This document shows positions 21,225 to 36,060 of a stretch of DNA of 64,000 bases, piece by piece. Below the pieces are notes generated by a model. That model searched no databases and was not told the DNA's origin. It saw nothing but the letters and a program-made list of their open reading frames with translations. Every line of letters begins with the position of its first letter. Position 1 is the stretch's first letter. Location: assembly GCF_022201045.2 (NCBI RefSeq), contig NC_068564.1:4092001-4156000 (forward strand). The letters run 5' to 3'. The translations under genes and the position numbers were made by a program. The DNA comes from Citrus sinensis. Taxonomy: Eukaryota; Streptophyta; Magnoliopsida; Sapindales; Rutaceae.

Positions 21225-24200
21225 TGTCACGGGATGAGTATTTTGCGCAGCTAACCCGTGCGGCACTTAGATAATTTTGCCGAATGTTGCTAAGTAAGCC
21301 TTGAGATTCTTGAACTAGAGAAGAGAGCAATGGAGCCGAATAAGAGAAATTGTATTGCACAAAAGAGAGATTACAATGCTTGAGTGCTCAATGCTTGTTG
21401 TGTACAAATGCCTAATGTCATCCCATATTTATAGGGGAGGCTTGCCAAGCTCAAGAGATTTTAGAGAAATCTACCAATTATCTAGAATTTACATGTGCTG
21501 GAAATGTATAGAGAATTCTAGAGTATTTACAAGCTCAATGTGCTAGAGTTGCCTAGAACTTTTCGGAATTGGGCCAAGCTAGCACTCTTGGCCTTGTGTT
21601 GGGCTCTTGGTGAGCAAATTGGGCTAGCGAATTGGGTGGTCCGCAACACCCTCCCCCACCTAAGCTCGCGGCGTCCTCGTCGCGCTCTCGTGCTTGAAAT
21701 TCTGGATGTGTTCAGCAAATTGCCACAAATCATCTTCACGTTCCCAAGTGGCTTCGCTCTCGGGGAGGTTTTTCCACTTCATCAAGTACTTGCTATGTGC
21801 TGGTACGCCTCTCCTTGAAACCATGCGATCTGCAAGGATGTAGTCCACATCTTTGTCGAACGCGATGACAACGGCTGTTGGCGCGCGCTTTGATTCTCCC
21901 CGGCTTGGGTCTTCCACATCTCCATGGTATGACTTGAGAAGGCTCACGTGGAAGACCAGATGGATCTTGAGTCTTGGCGGAAGTTGGAGTTGATACGAGA
22001 CGTTGCCCACACGTCGTACAACTCGGAAGGGTCCCTCGTAGTGCCTCACTAACCCCTTGTGGACTTTCCGCAACGTCTTGAATTGTTGGGGTAGGAGCTT
22101 GATCATGACTTGATCACCTTCCTTGTACTCCACATGCCGTCTCCTTGTATCCGCCCACTTTTTCATTTTCCTCGCGGCTTTGTCGAGGTAGGCTCGGGTG
22201 ATGTTCGCTTCCTCGTGCCATTCGCGGGCGAGCTTATGTGCCGCGGGGCTTTTCCCTCCGTAAGTTAAGGCTATGGCGTTGGGGGTCATGGGCTGGAATC
22301 CCATGATGATCTCGAACGGACTCTTGCCTGTAGCCTCACTTTGCTGCAAGTTATAAGAAAATTGGGTGATGTCAAGTAGCTTCGCCCAATTCCGCTGATG
22401 AGCGCTCACATAATGCCTCAAGTACATCTCGAGGAGGCCATTGATGCGCTCAGTCTGCCCATCCGTTTGTGGGTGGAAGCTTGTCGAGAACTTGAGATTC
22501 GTCCCCAACATCTTGAAGAGCTCCGTCCAAAAACGCCCAGTGAACCGAGGGTCTCGGTCGCTCACAATGCTCCTTGGAACTCCCCAAAGCTTCACAATAT
22601 GCTTGACGAATAGGCGGGCTGTCTCGTCCGCTTTGCAATCGACTGGTGTGACAATGAATGTGGCGTACTTGCTGTATCGGTCGACAACGACCATGATGCT
22701 TCCGCAAGCTTCGGACTTAGGCAGCGATGTGATGAAGTCCATGGAGACACTTTCTCATGGCCTTGTTGCTAGTGGTAGCGGCTCCAACAATCCCGCTGGA
22801 AGTTGATGATCCACCTTGTCTTATTGGCACACAAGACAAGTTCGCACATATGCCTCGATGTCGTCCCTCATGTGCGGCTAAAAGTACGAGGCTTGGACTA
22901 GTGCGGTGGTGCGCTCGATTCCTGGGTGACTAGCCCACTTGGAGTCATGGCACTCTTTGATTACTTCCTTCCGTAAATTTCCCCACCTTGGAACAAATAG
23001 CTGATCTCCCTTGGTGAGGAGGATGCCTTCCTCTTGCTAAAAACACCTTGTCTTTCCCTCGAGCACCTTCTCCAGCAAATCCTTTGCTAGCGGATCTTGT
23101 TGGAGGCCTTCCTTGATGCATGAGACAAGGTCAGACTTTGGTTGGCTCATGCTAAGTGTTGCCAATTCGGCCTTGCGACTTAGAGCATCCGCAACGACAT
23201 TGGCTTTTCCTGGTTTGTACTTGAGCCGGTAGTCGAATTCCGCTAGAAAATCTTGCCACCGTGCTTGCTTTGGACTCAACTTCTTTTGTGTTTGAAAGTA
23301 GCTCATCCCTATGTTGTCCGTTATGATCGTGAAGTGAGAGCCTAGCAAGTAATGTCGCAACACTCTTAGACAATGGTTGATGGTTGTCATTTCCTTTTCT
23401 TGCACCGTGTAGCGGCGTTCCGTATCATTTAGTTTTCGACTCTCGAACGCTATATGGTGGCCTTCTTGCATGAGGACTCCTCCTATGGCGAAATCGGAGG
23501 CATCCGTTTGGACTTCGAAGGGCTTTGTGTGGTCAGGATGAGTGAGGACGGGTTCCTTCGAAACTGCTCTTTTCAACTCCTCAAATGCGCGTTGGCATTC
23601 TTCGGACCAATGCCATATTCTGTTTTTCTTGAGCATATCCGTCAAGGGTGCCGCCTTGGCTGAGTAGCCCTTGATGAAGCGACGGTAGTAATTTACTAGC
23701 CCAAGGAATGAGCGAAGCTCGGGCACTTTCGAGGGAGGCTTCCATTCGAGGATGGCCTTCACTTTGGCATTCTCCATCATAAGCTTCCCGCCCGCAATCT
23801 TGTGGCCAAGGAACTCCACCTCTTGTTGGGCAAATGAGCACTTCTCTAATTTGAGAAAGAGCTAATTGTCTCGAAGTACTTGGAGGACTTGTCGCAAGTG
23901 TTGGGCATGCTCCTCGAGTGTGGTGCTATACACCACGATGTCATCTAAGTATACGACCACGAAGCGGTCGAGGAATGGTTGGAGTACCTTGTTCATGAGT
24001 GTGCAAAATGTGGCGGGTGCATTAGTAAGGCCAAAAGACATCACAAGGAATTCGAAAGACCCGTACCTTGTTGTGCACGTCGTCTTAGGTTCGTCTCCCT
24101 TGGCGATGCGCACTTGGTAGTACCCGGAGCGCAAGTCAAGTTTGGTAAAGTACCGCGCTTTACCAAGCTGGTCGAACAAGTCTGCGATCAAGGGAATCAG

Positions 24201-26771
24201 ATACTTGTTCTTGATGGTGATTTTGTTGAGCGCTCTATAGTCGATGCACATCCGCAGCGATCCATCCTTTTTCTTTTAGAAGAAAACCGGTGCGTCGAAT
24301 GGGGCCTTTGAGGGGCGAATGTAGCCTGCGTCCAGCAAGTCTTTGAGTTGTTTTCGCAACTCCTCAAGTTCGGATGGCGCCATGCGGTAAAGCTCCAAGG
24401 CTGGTGGTTTCGCGCCTTGTTCCAGCTCGATTGCATGATCTACCTCTCGTCAAGGCGGGAGCTTCTTCGGAAGTTCTAGAGGCATCACGTCCTTGTACTC
24501 ATTGAGGACGGCTTGAATTCGCGGAGGGACTTGGCTTGGCGAGGTTCCGCTATTTCCTTCCTTGTTTAGTTCCCGAATGGCGACCAAAAAGCTTGGGTCT
24601 TTCTTGAAAGCCCTTTTGAATTGCATGGCGGAGAGTGTCTTCTCCTCGGACTTACCTCGTTCCGTGGGAACCATGCATGCCTTGCTCCCATCGAGGATAC
24701 TTAGGGAGTTTGTAGTGGGCAGCGGGAAGGCATGGACTTGGTCGAAGAATTCCATGCCGAGGACCATCTTGAAATCGTCCATGGGCATAATGGAGAAATC
24801 AAGCTTTTCGCTCCACGTACTGAGTGTTAAGTGCACGCCTTGTGCAATTCCCGCAATTGGCTTGGCGGGTGAGTTTACTGCTTTCATTGTGCCTCCTTCC
24901 TTGGTGGCCTTGAGGCCTAAGCGCTTGGCCTCGTCTACGGACACGAAATTGTGCGTTGCTCCCGTGTCTAGCAGCGCGCGAACGGACTGTTCGTTTATCT
25001 TTGCGCTGACATACATGAGCCATTTTTTGACGAGTGTGGGTTGTTGGCGATTGAGTGCACCGAGGCGTTGGAGAGAACCCATGCTGAGTTGGGGTTCCTC
25101 TGAGGACATTGTGGGGTTGCTCTTTAGTTGGGCAGCGTTGAGCGACTTCTTCTCCAGACAGTCGCGTACCCAATGAGGACCGTTGCATATGAAGCATGGG
25201 CTTCACAGCTTTGGTGCCTCCTTCTTGCCCTCCAATTTTCCTTACCTGCTCTTGTTGCTAGGCGGCTTTTTCTACCCTTAATCTTTGCGGTTGTTGCCCT
25301 TTTCCTTGCGACTCTCTCCCACACCTTTGCCTTGGCTAGACTTCTTGTCTTTGGATTGGGTAAAGTATTCAGTGAGCGATTCCGCAACGGCGATGGCGTT
25401 ATCAAGCTCGGTTTTGGCCCAATCCTTAAGGCCATCTTGGAAGTAGAAGAGCGAATCTCTGCCGGACATGTCACTTATCTCCAACATAAGGGTAGTGAAC
25501 TCATTGATGTAGTCCCGAATGCTACCCGATTGCTTGAGGCGATGTAAGCGCGCTCGCGCTTCCTTCTCCGCATTGCTTGGGGCGAAATGCTTTCGGAGTT
25601 CTTGCTTGAAGTCGGCCCAAGTGTCGATTGTGCAAATGCCCTTGCCCATCTCACCATGCTTGTGACGCCACCATAGTTGTGCAGAGCCTCTAAGATAGAT
25701 GGGTGCAGTGCCCACTTTTGATGCCTCATCTCGGACACCCATGGCGTCGAAGTATTGATCCAGCCCAAATAGAAAGTTATCCACGACTGTGGCATTGCGT
25801 GTGCCATCGTAAGTGTCGGGCTTTGGCACATCAATGCGGCGCTCATCACTCGTGCTTGCGGAAGCTGGACTAGCGGAGAGTGTGCGCTTATGCCATGCCC
25901 AATTCGAGCGGACTTCATCCACTTCCGCACGGACAGCTCGTAGTTCACCCTGAACAAAGCTACGAAGTTTGAGCAACTCATCATGAAAAAAACGAAACTC
26001 ACCTCGAAGAGTATTCGCTTGCTCTTGGATGAGGGCCTTTGTTGCCACCGTGAACTCGGCGTACTCTCCTTCGAGATCGTCCACTCGTTCCTCTAATCCC
26101 TCGAGGCTGTCTTGAGCGGCGGATAACGCGATTTCGAGAGTAGTCACACGAGGCTCCAACGCGTCCACGGATGGGGCCTTGGACTTGCCGCAAGTCTTGC
26201 CTTGGGCGCGTTCTCCCTCTCGGCCACGGCTTGGTTCCGGTGGAACATCCACACCAACAACACCCTCTTGTGCTACGTTCGAAGGGTTGGCCATTGCTTC
26301 GTGAGCTAACTTGCGTGCATGCAAACCTTAGCTCTGATACCACTTGTCACGGGATGAGTATTTTGCGCAGCTAACCCGTGCGACACTTCGACAACTTTGC
26401 CGAATGCTGCTAAGTAAGCCTTGAGCTTCTCAAACTAGAGAATAGAGCAATGGAGCCGAATAAGAGAAATTGTATTGAACAAAAGAGAGATTACAATGCT
26501 TGAGTGCTCAATGCTTGTTGTTGTGTACAAATGCCTAATGCCATCTCATATTTATAGGGGAGGCTTGCCAAGCTCTAAAGATTCTAGAGAAATCTACCAA
26601 CTATTTAGAATTTACATGTGCTAGAAATGTATAGAGAATTCTAGAGTATTTACAAGCTCAATGTGCTAGAGTTGCCTAGAACTTTCTGGAATTGGGCCAA
26701 GCTAGTACTTTTGGCCTTGTGTTGGGCTCTTGGTGAGCAAATTGGGCTAGCGAATTGGGCGGTCCGCAACA
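21225..26771 (-). mobile_element. Broken Ty3/gypsy chromovirus with paired LTRs
   Basis: An LTR retrotransposon fossil on the minus strand. The LTRs, at 21225-21648 and 26345-26771, begin TGTCACGGGATG and end GCAACA. A primer-binding site matching initiator tRNA-Met (TGGTATCAGAGC) adjoins the right LTR. A polypurine tract lies beside the left LTR at about 21649-21661. Flanking GGCG (21221-21224 and 26772-26775) is the likely remnant of the target duplication. Recognised parts from right to left are gag (about 25278-26324), protease (about 24450-25109), reverse transcriptase (about 23862-24436), RNase H (about 23037-23819), and integrase with a C-terminal chromodomain (about 21660-22742). The chromodomain places it in the chromoviruses. 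The element is broken in several places. By hand I count about 23 LTR differences plus a small indel (about 5%), so about 2 million years at a commonly used plant rate. Confidence 0.9.
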
Positions 26772-26879
26772 GGCGGCTTCAATTATTATTATTATTGTTG
26801 TCAACAACAATTATGAGAATAAGAATAATAAGAATAATAATAAAATAATTGAGGACAAAAGTGAAATAATGAAATTTGA

Positions 26880-28456
26880 ATTGAGTAAAATGAGAAATTT
26901 AAGAAATAAGAACTTGATTCCAACCCCATGAAAATTAAGTTCCCGTTTTTTAATCCCAAAAATATGTAGGCTTCACCTATTTCATTTTCATTTTGTTTCT
27001 ATTTTAACATGTAAATATCATCCATCATTCTCATTTTGAATTTCAATTCTCTAATCCCACAAATAAACACACCATAAACACTATCAGTGAGGAATGAGAA
27101 TTACTAATTCAAAAAGCAAACACACTATAAAATCAATGTATGAATAATTCACTCCAATTAAAATACTCATTTTGTGAGTGCTAGTTAATTGGTTAATATA
27201 ACATAAGGAAATTAAGGTGTATATTATGTTCCCATGAATAGAAAAAGATATTGAATTGTCAATAAATTACAATTAATTATATATTGAATTTAAAAACCTG
27301 GGTGTTCCTAAAATACTACTTTTTTTATGTATTTCTTGCCATGTGTATGCTTTAAACAATCATGATAATGTGCATACACACACAAACAGTAAATGGATAA
27401 GGAGTAATGCTCTAGGAACACCAAAGAACTACTCCAAAATCACTAGGGAGATGATTAAATTAGCTTAACGAGATATATTGATGTGACATGTGTATAAAGT
27501 ATCGATTTGATTATGCTATTATGTATCTATTCAAACTTCAAACTGACGACCAATATTTAAAACCTTTCATAAACTAGGGACTTGATTCCTAACCCCATGG
27601 GAATTAAGTTCTTATTAATGGGGTGACATGGGGGAGTTAAAAGAATGAGAACTTAATTCCTAATCTCATGAGAATTAAGTTTCCATTCTTTAATTCCAAA
27701 ATTATGTAAGTTCAACTTATTTCATTTCATTCCTCTTATGTTTAACAAGTATACATCATCAACCATTTTCATTATGAATTTCAATTCTCCAATCAACAAT
27801 GCTCTAGTTAGTATAGTATAAGGAAATTAAGGTGTGTATTGTGCTCTGTTTCCGGCTACTCCACGGGCCAAGGTTGGTGCTGATCGGAAGCTCGTGTGAC
27901 GCCGGTCATCTCCATGCCATCATTGTCGCCGTAAAGCATTCGGAAAGTTACTGATCGAAGCCGTGAAAAGTCATTGAATCCCCGCTTCAATTCGCCGCGG
28001 TTTCTCCGATTTTCGGTGACGCCGCCACTTGGGTTTTGTTCTCCACAGTTTCCTCTGTCTTTTCTGACCAACCACAGCCACCGGAGGAGCCAATTTGCTG
28101 TTGATCGGCCGTTGAAGGATTCACGGGTTTGGGAGAAATGAACTTAATATTTATGAAGCAAAGTTCAAATAAGAATAAGAGAAAGGGCTTCATGAAATTT
28201 TGTACAGAAAAGACAAAATCGGTGGCATGGTGCCACTGTTGCACGATAGGCAAGTCCTTCAAACAATCATAATAATATGCATACACACGTGACAAGCAGT
28301 GAATAAATAAGGCACAATACACTGTGAACACCAAAGAACTTCTTCAAAATCATTGGGGAGATTGTTAAATTAGCATCACGAGATATATTGACGTGATGTG
28401 TGTATAGAGCATAGTTTTGATTATGCTACTATGCATCTGTTGAAAATTCAAATTGG
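26880..28456. repeat. Degenerate duplicated block with a GC-rich island
   Basis: Two sequence types alternate. Type A (about 26888-27240 and again 27565-27846) contains AACTTGATTCC, CCCCATGAAAATTAAGTT and AAGGAAATTAAGGTGT. Type B (27354-27545 and 28258-28456) contains ACACCAAAGAACT and ACGAGATATATTGA. The A-B-A-B order implies an old tandem duplication. Between the second A and second B lies a GC-rich segment (about 27846-28235) without a credible gene. It may be a captured gene fragment. Confidence 0.6.
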
Positions 28457-30175
<1,719 letters not shown>

Positions 30176-30485
30176 ACCATACACCATATTACCTGATAAT
30201 ATTTTCTTCACCTTAAATAATTAATAAATCTACATGAAATAAGAATATTGTATAATCATACGCAATAAATTTAGAGCAAGAGCTTTGGCATGTAGTACTA
30301 CTATGTTTCGCTTGTTTGAATTCATGAAATAGAAAAGCTCAGAGGAATAAAAAATTATGCTTGTAATAACTTTAATTGAGCAATAAATTTTGGCGGCATG
30401 GGTCGGTTCAATAATTAATATTTAGTGCCGTCTGGTTGTAACTTGTAAGAAAAACGAGTGTCGAATTCTAAATCCCTGGTGCAGA
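30176..30485. other. 3' flank of the chitinase gene
   Basis: AT-rich noncoding sequence that should include the chitinase 3' UTR. No other feature is seen. Confidence 0.45.
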
Positions 30486-33400
30486 ACTATCAGATTAATG
30501 TCTACAAATTGGTTGCCTAAGCAACTCTATATCAATCATTTCTAATCCTCTTGTACTTATTGTTACATGGACTGGATTGACCGACTTTTCCGGCATATCA
30601 ATCATTTCTAACTGCTCTGAGGGTTCAATACCACCACTTGCTTCCAATGTGAAATTCTTAATTCTATCTGGAAACATGTTCTCAGGTTCCATATCTTTCT
30701 TATATGCAATCAAGGGTGGACATCTGAGCTATTTAGATCTCTGAGATAACAAATTTTCACGAGAAATTCCTGATTGTTCAAGCTCTGGGCCAAATTTGGT
30801 CGTTCTTAATTTGGCCAACAATGATTTTTCTGGCAGAATTCCTAACTCAATGGACTCTAGTCGCAATATTTTTTCGTTGCATTTAAGAAACAATACTTTG
30901 GTTGGGGAGTTGCATTCGCCTATGAGATACTGCACAGAACTTAAAGTTGTTGACTTGGGAAATAATAATTCTGGGTCAATACCGTCATGGATAGGTCGTC
31001 TGCTAAGAGTTTAAGGTCAATGGAAATCTGCCTCCACAAATTTGTAATCTAGCACACGTTCAAGTTTTGGACTTTTCACATAACAAATATCACTTTTGGA
31101 CTTTTCACATATCAATATCACTGGGACGACCCCAAAGTGTCTCAGTAGTTTTAACAACAATGCTTCAAACCAAGAGTTCAAGTGCAATCATCAAATATAC
31201 GTTATACTTTGAGAGCACGGTTTTGGAGAGACTGATCCACACGAAGTACGGCTGATATGCGAGGGAGTAGAGTTGGGGTACAAAAAACACCATGGGGCTT
31301 TGATACAATCCCAATATTACAGTTAGACAAGCCCAAATCAGCTAACTCTATCAATAGCGAGGAAAAGGCCCAGGCAAACTCAAGTGAGGCTATCCAAAAC
31401 CGACCCCAAGATAACATCAAGCCAAGTCGCGTAAGGAAGCCTCCCAAATGGTTCAAGGATTACACACACTGAGCATATATGAGCAGAGGATTCGGTTTCT
31501 AACGGCTTTAGCTATTTAGAGAATAATTTTTTGTTATAGAGAGAGGTTGTTATTTAGTTTTGACAGTTGTGAGCATATTCTTGCTGCTATAAGTATTTCC
31601 ATGATTGTATTTGATGGATATATAAAATTCTGGACTCAGATTCTTCTTCTTCTCTGAATTTTTCTCTCTATTCTCTCTTGCCATTCACTCGTTTCTTTAA
31701 AATTCTGGGAGCTTGCACTTGCTTGAAAAGTGTGGAAACCTTGCTGTTCGGTGTGCTCACCAGCGGCATAACATTGGTGCTTTCATTGCTATTTGCTCAT
31801 CATGGCTGATTCGGAGATTCTAGATGCCATTAAAGCTTTACAAACAAAACTTGATAGCCAAACGGTCGCAGTTCATCACACGCTGCAACAATACATGCTT
31901 ACCGTGGATTCTCACTTGGAGGACTTGCGTTCTCAGATCAAGGGGTTACCTTCCGGTCCAACAAATGGACTTTCGAATCCACCCCCGTTTCCACATATAT
32001 CTGATGGTTCATCGGGCACCCATGACTCCAATCCTCTCTTGCGAACAATGAAACTCGAGGTCCCAAAATTTGATGGAACTGACCCAAACGGTTGGGCTTT
32101 TCGCATCAATAAGTATTTTGATTTCCATGGCACATCCGAAGCTCTTCGTCTCCACATCGTGTCTTTTCATTTGGAAGGTCGCGCTTCGGCTTGGTACCAA
32201 TGGATGAAGGCGAATGATCTTCTTACTAGTTGGAAGGATTTTCTTCAAAATCTGAAGTTTCGTTTCGGAGCTTCCCTGTACGAGAACCACCAAGGCAATC
32301 TATCCAAACTTACTCAGAAATCAAGTGTGGCAGAATTTCAAACTGAGTTTGAGGACCTCATGAATAAAGTCACAGGTATTTCCGAGCCTCTCCTTATCTC
32401 ATTTTTTATCACGGGGTTGTGAGTGGATATTCGTCGTGAACTGTTGCTGTCACGGCCTTCCTCGTTGATGGAGGCATTTGCACTAGCTCGTATGTTTGAA
32501 GCACGTGGAGATGAGAGTAAAGTTACGTCTAGACCTTGGTCTAAGTGGACCCACAAAACCACCACACCATCCTTTCACCCAACTACAACCAATCACAGTC
32601 CTGCAAGTGCCCCTGCCGTCAACCCACCTCAACCTACCCCGTCCACTTTACCTCCACTTTTACCAACGCCATCTCTACCTATTAAGCGTCTTTCTCCTCA
32701 AGAACTTCGTGAAAAAAAGGGAGAAAGGACTCTGCTACAATTGCGACCAGAAGTGGAGCAACTCTCATAGATGTCGTAGTAAGTTTCTGCTTCTATTAGG
32801 AACAGAGGATGTTGACGAGGCGATGGGTCCACCAATTAATTCTGAGATCTCAGATGTTGTTGAGGAAACTATTATAACTGGTGATATCTCCAGTTTAAAT
32901 GCAGTAGCGGGCCAAAATACTCCTCGCTCTCTACGACTCCTTGGTGAAATTAATCAACAGCCCGTGCAAGTACTTATCGATAGTGGTAGCACTCATAATT
33001 TTATTAAACCCACTGTGGCTGAAGTTTTAGGGTTAGCAGTACAAGACACTACCACATTCCGGTTATATATCAGTAATGGTGATTCTTTAGTTTGTCGATA
33101 TGTTTGTTCCCAAGTCGCCTTATCTATGCAAGGCCATGTTTTCTACATCGACCTTTATGTTCTTCCTATTGAGGGACCGGATATTGTCCTCGGAATTCAA
33201 TGGTTACAGCTGCTTGGCAAAGTCTCTCATGACTATGCGGCATTGTCAATGGAATTTTTCTATAATGGCTCTCCTGTCTTCCTGCGAGGTGATCTCTCCT
33301 TGTCTCCAAGACCGATTTCTTTTCATCAATTACAAGCCCTCATGTCCTATGATCAAATCCACGGCCTCTTTGAATTTTTCCAGTTGCATACTACCACAGA

Positions 33401-35767
33401 CGCGCAGGATACCCTCTCTGTTCCAACCACTGCTGCTAAGTTTGACTTCCCACCCGATTTGCCATCCCCTGTACTTGCCATTCTTCATCAATATGAGCAA
33501 TTATTTCACACTCCCTCTTCCCTACCTCCTCATAGACTTATTGACCATCACATTCATCTTCTCCTAAATACTAAACCTGTCAATGTTCGCCCATACCGTT
33601 ATCCTCACTTCCAAAAGGCCGAAATGGAGAGACTAATTAAAGAAATGCTTGATCAAGGCATTATTTGCCCAAGTCAGAGCCCATTCTCTTCACCTGTGTT
33701 GCTGGTTAAAAAGAAAGATGGCTCCTATCGTTTTTGTGTAGATTACCGAGCCTTGAACACGGTAACAATTAAGGGCAAATTTCTGATACCAACTATTGAT
33801 GAGTTATTAGACAAGCCTGGTGGTGCTTGTATTTTCAGTAAGCTGGATTTGCGAGCGGGGTACCATCAAATACGAGTATGTGACAGAGATATTTATAAAA
33901 CAGCCTTTCGGACTCATGATGGGCATTTTGAGTTCCTTGTCATGCCTTTTGGACTCTCTAATGCCCCTTCCACATTTCAAGCGACAATGAATAGGCTCTT
34001 TGCTCCTTATCTCCGTAAGTTTGTGATCGTTTTCTTTGACGATATCTTAGTGTACAACACTTCTCTAGAAGACCATTTTGAGCATTTACATAGAGTATTT
34101 GATTGTCTTCATACTAATAATTTTTTTGTGAAGCTCTCAAAGTGTTTTTTTTGCCAAGATAACATTGAATATCTCGGCCATATTGTTTCCCCTTTTGGAG
34201 TTAAGGCTGATCCTCACAAGTTGGTGGTCATGTCTAATTGGCCTACGCCGTCTACCACAAAACAATTGCGAGGATTCTTGGGTCTCACAGGCTACTATCG
34301 TCGCTTTATTAAAGGATATGCTTCCATTGCTGCCCCTCTCATAGATTTATTACGGAAGGATTGTTTCCATTGGTCCTCCGCAGCTGACACGGCCTTTGCT
34401 GCCTTAAAACAAGCCATGAGTGCAGCACCAGTCCTTCGCTTGCCAGATTTTCAATTGGATTTTGTTATTGAGACGGATGCCTCGAATGTTGGTATTGGAG
34501 CCGTACTGATGCAAGCTGATCATCTTATTGCTTATTTTAGCCGAAAATTGGGTCCTCGCATGCTTGTCGCTTCTACTTATATCAAAGAACTTCATGCCAT
34601 TGCCGAAGCAGTACATAAATGGTCACAATACTTGTTAGGCATGGGAAGCTCTTTCTAAATTCACTAAGCAGTACCCGAATTTTCACCTTGAGGACAAGGT
34701 GATTCCTCAAGGAGTGGAGGGTGATACAACCCCAATATTACAGTTAGACAAGCCCAACTCAGCTAGCTCTATCAATAGCGAGGAAAAGGCTCAGGCAAAC
34801 TCAAGTGAGGCTATCCAAAACCGACCCCAAGATAACATCAAGCCAAGTCGCGTAAGGAAGCCTCCTAAATGGTTCAAGGATTACACACACTGAGCATATA
34901 TGAGCAGAGGATTCGGTTTCTAACGGCTTTCGCTATTTAGAGAATAATTTTTTGTTATAGAGAGAGGTTGTTATTTAGTTTTGACAGCTGTGAGCATATT
35001 ATTGCTGCTATAAGTATTTCCATGATTGTATTTGATGGATATATAAAATTCTGGACTCAGTTTCTTCTTCTTCTCTGAATTTTTCTCTCTATTCTCTCTT
35101 GCCATTCACTCGTTTCTTTAAAATTCTGGGAGCTTGCACTTGCTTGAAAAGTGTGGAAACCTTGCTGTTCGGTGTGCTCACCAGCGGCATAACAGGCTTG
35201 GAAAGATAATTGATCTTTCAGGCAACAAATTGTCTGGGAAAATTCCAGAAGAAATTCTAACTCTTGTTGGTTTACTCTATTTGAATCTTTCAAGAAACAA
35301 TTTAACTGGACCCATCCCTCTCCCTCCAAAGATTGGTCAGTTTATATTTGTTTGAATGCGCTTGTCTTGTAACGGAACCAGCTTATTGGTATTATTCCTT
35401 AAAGCTCTTCTTGGCTGAGTCATCTTGGAGTCGTCCATGTCGAACAACAACTTGTCCACAAAAATAACATCATCGGGCACTCAACTACCGACTTTCAATG
35501 CGTCTTCGTATATGGGCAATCCGGAGCTTTGTGGTTCCCCTCTTCCGGAGAAATTTGCAGGAGAAGAACCTACAGCTGATCAAGTTCCAGCAGCAGTTAT
35601 TAAGGATGACAGCGAGGAGGAGGGTGGATTCATAACTAAGTGTTTATATTACCACAGCTCTTGGCTTCGTCACAGGCTTCTGTGGATTTTGCGGTGCTCT
35701 ACTTCTGAACAGGAACTGGGGACGTGCTTATTTCGATCTTATTGATGATGTGAAAGATAAGCTCTAA
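30486..35767 (+). pseudogene. LRR receptor-like protein (EIX2/RLP type) pseudogene, copy B, split by a retrotransposon
   Basis: Left part, about 30486-31300: repeats such as LVVLNLANNDFSGRIPNSMD and LKVVDLGNNNSGSIPSWIG, then the pre-hinge region with KSSSAIIKYTLYFESTV and KNTMGL. Right part, 35200-35767: [47 protein letters not shown] and an acidic juxtamembrane stretch. After a frame change come the transmembrane segment and short tail ending NRNWGRAYFDLIDDVKDKL before TAA at 35765. The N-terminal half is missing, and stops and frame changes occur on both sides of the insert, so it was probably dead or dying independently of the insertion. A Ty3/gypsy element occupies 31301-35194. Confidence 0.85.
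31301..35194 (+). mobile_element. Broken Ty3/gypsy LTR retrotransposon inserted in LRR pseudogene B
   Basis: LTRs at 31301-31773 and 34722-35194 are both 473 bases, start TGATACAA and end GGCATAACA. They are flanked by a perfect 5-base duplication, GGCTT (31296-31300 and 35195-35199). A primer-site-like TTGGTGCTTTCATTG follows the left LTR, and a purine-rich tract precedes the right LTR (about 34709-34720). Recognised parts are gag (from about 31793), a CCHC-like knuckle (near 32740-32780), protease with DSGSTHNF (near 32980), reverse transcriptase with FFDDILVY (near 34035) and RNase H with ETDASNVGIGAVL (near 34470). The element is broken, with only a few breaks. By hand I count nine LTR differences (1.9%), so well under one million years at a commonly used plant rate. 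Confidence 0.93.
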
Positions 35768-36060
35768 GCCTGTACCCCGATCGAGTGCCTCTCTTCCTCA
35801 ATTTAATTTCTTGTTTTAAATTGAAATCTTTTCAGATCATTATTACTTACTGGCAAATTAATTGATCCTTATTTCATTCACTTGAGTGGCAGCTGCAACA
35901 CCAGTACTCAAGCTTTTCTACTAATGATGGATGTTGCTCTGCTGTGGGAAGAAGCTTCGAGTTTAAAGTAGCATCTGATGATGAATCAAAAGATAAAAGG
36001 ACTCGATTGAAAAACTCGTGACAAAAGTTTGTAATAAAGGGCATCAACAATTAAGTTTGG
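35768..36060. other. 3' flank of LRR pseudogene B
   Basis: Shares CTTCCTCAATTTAATTTCTTG, GAGTGGCAGCTGCAAC and GTGACAAAAGTTTGTAA with the flank of pseudogene A (14095-14350), showing the two derive from a duplication that included downstream DNA. Confidence 0.65.

Noticed and set aside
21540-25547. Many plus-strand open frames inside the chromovirus
   Set aside because: They are antisense shadows of the element's own minus-strand frames and match no family.
27856-28334. Minus-strand frames in the GC-rich island
   Set aside because: Short, low-complexity and unlike any family; kept only as a possible captured fragment.
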